Of a DNA stretch of 5,145 bases, positions 5,052-5,145 are shown in pieces. The DNA comes from JACMIU01 sp043763605. GTDB lineage: Bacteria; Armatimonadota; Armatimonadia; Armatimonadales; Armatimonadaceae. The translations under genes were made by a program, and so were the position numbers. Where the stretch lies: contig JAYULM010000044.1 of assembly GCA_043763605.1 (NCBI GenBank), positions 1 to 5,145 of the forward strand, given 5' to 3'. The notes under the pieces were generated by a model. The model saw only the letters and a program-made list of their open reading frames with translations. It had not been told where the DNA came from and searched no databases. Numbering within the stretch: the first letter of the stretch is position 1; every line of letters begins with the position of its first letter.

Positions 5052-5081
5052 CCCCCTCTCTCATCGGAATGAGAGAGGGGG
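5052..5081. terminator. 13-bp perfect stem-loop after the reductase gene
   Basis: CCCCCTCTCTCAT (5052-5064) pairs with ATGAGAGAGGGGG (5069-5081) around a CGGA loop, 60 bases after the stop codon. The stem is strong enough to pause or end transcription in either direction and would protect the 3' end. There is no U-tract, so it is either a non-canonical terminator or a copy of a dispersed intergenic palindrome. Confidence 0.5.
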
Positions 5082-5086
5082 AGACA

Positions 5087-5105
5087 GCGGGAACGCAGTT
5101 CCCGC
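5087..5105. repeat. second perfect stem-loop, adjacent to the first
   Basis: GCGGGAAC (5087-5094) pairs with GTTCCCGC (5098-5105) around a GCA loop, five bases after the previous hairpin. The GC-rich sequence that follows to the window end includes a further weak dyad (CGAG 5119-5122 with CTCG 5132-5135). The cluster looks like a composite palindromic intergenic repeat, but no second copy is available here to prove it. Confidence 0.4.
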
Positions 5106-5145
5106 GATCCGGAGGTAGCGAGGCGGTCCCGCTCGTTGGGCGGAA

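Noticed and set aside
1..5145. CRISPR array, tRNA, rRNA, insertion sequence or riboswitch
   Set aside because: No regularly spaced repeats, cloverleaf-like sequence, transposase motif, target-site duplication or known riboswitch core was seen on either strand.

Overview
The window comes from a GC-rich bacterium. It holds six probable protein genes or gene remnants, no RNA gene and no complete mobile element. The reductase at the right end is a ferredoxin-type nitrite/sulfite reductase. The pairs of a small protein with a tiny retropepsin-like (clan AA) protease are of a kind I associate with Cyanobacteria, Chloroflexota, Planctomycetota and Armatimonadota. I lean weakly to Armatimonadota; nothing here settles the phylum.

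Left part (1-1070): a leader with a possible alternative-sigma (sigma-B-like) promoter, then a 276-residue YflT/general stress protein 17M-like protein. Its alpha/beta domain is split by a glycine-rich hydrophobic insert, and its tail carries an 18-bp (6-residue) repeat.

Middle part (1160-2302): two related two-gene cassettes lie tail to tail. The plus-strand copy is intact: a 91-residue partner overlaps, through GTGA, a 121-residue clan AA aspartic protease whose active-site triad reads DTA instead of DTG. The minus-strand copy keeps an intact 92-residue partner, which overlaps a protease remnant through ATGA. That remnant has the canonical DTG motif but is frameshifted and has lost its C-terminal half where it meets the end of the other copy. 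Both cassettes start from a GCG(A/G)TATACT element very close to the ATG, so short-leader or leaderless transcripts are likely.

Right-middle part (2342-3141): a consensus-like promoter drives a 184-residue exported protein of unknown function with lower GC than its surroundings. A possible 47-residue hydrophobic small ORF follows one base later.

Right part (3236-5105): a strong GC hairpin, a good housekeeping promoter and a 22-bp imperfect palindrome at the predicted transcription start precede the 538-residue siroheme/[4Fe-4S] reductase, which makes sulfide from sulfite or ammonia from nitrite for assimilation. After it come two adjacent perfect stem-loops (13 bp and 8 bp), probably a transcription end and/or an intergenic palindromic repeat running out of the window.

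The genes do not form one pathway. The nearest thing to an uncharacterised system is the duplicated partner-plus-retropepsin cassette, where one copy appears to be decaying while the other persists with a non-standard active site.
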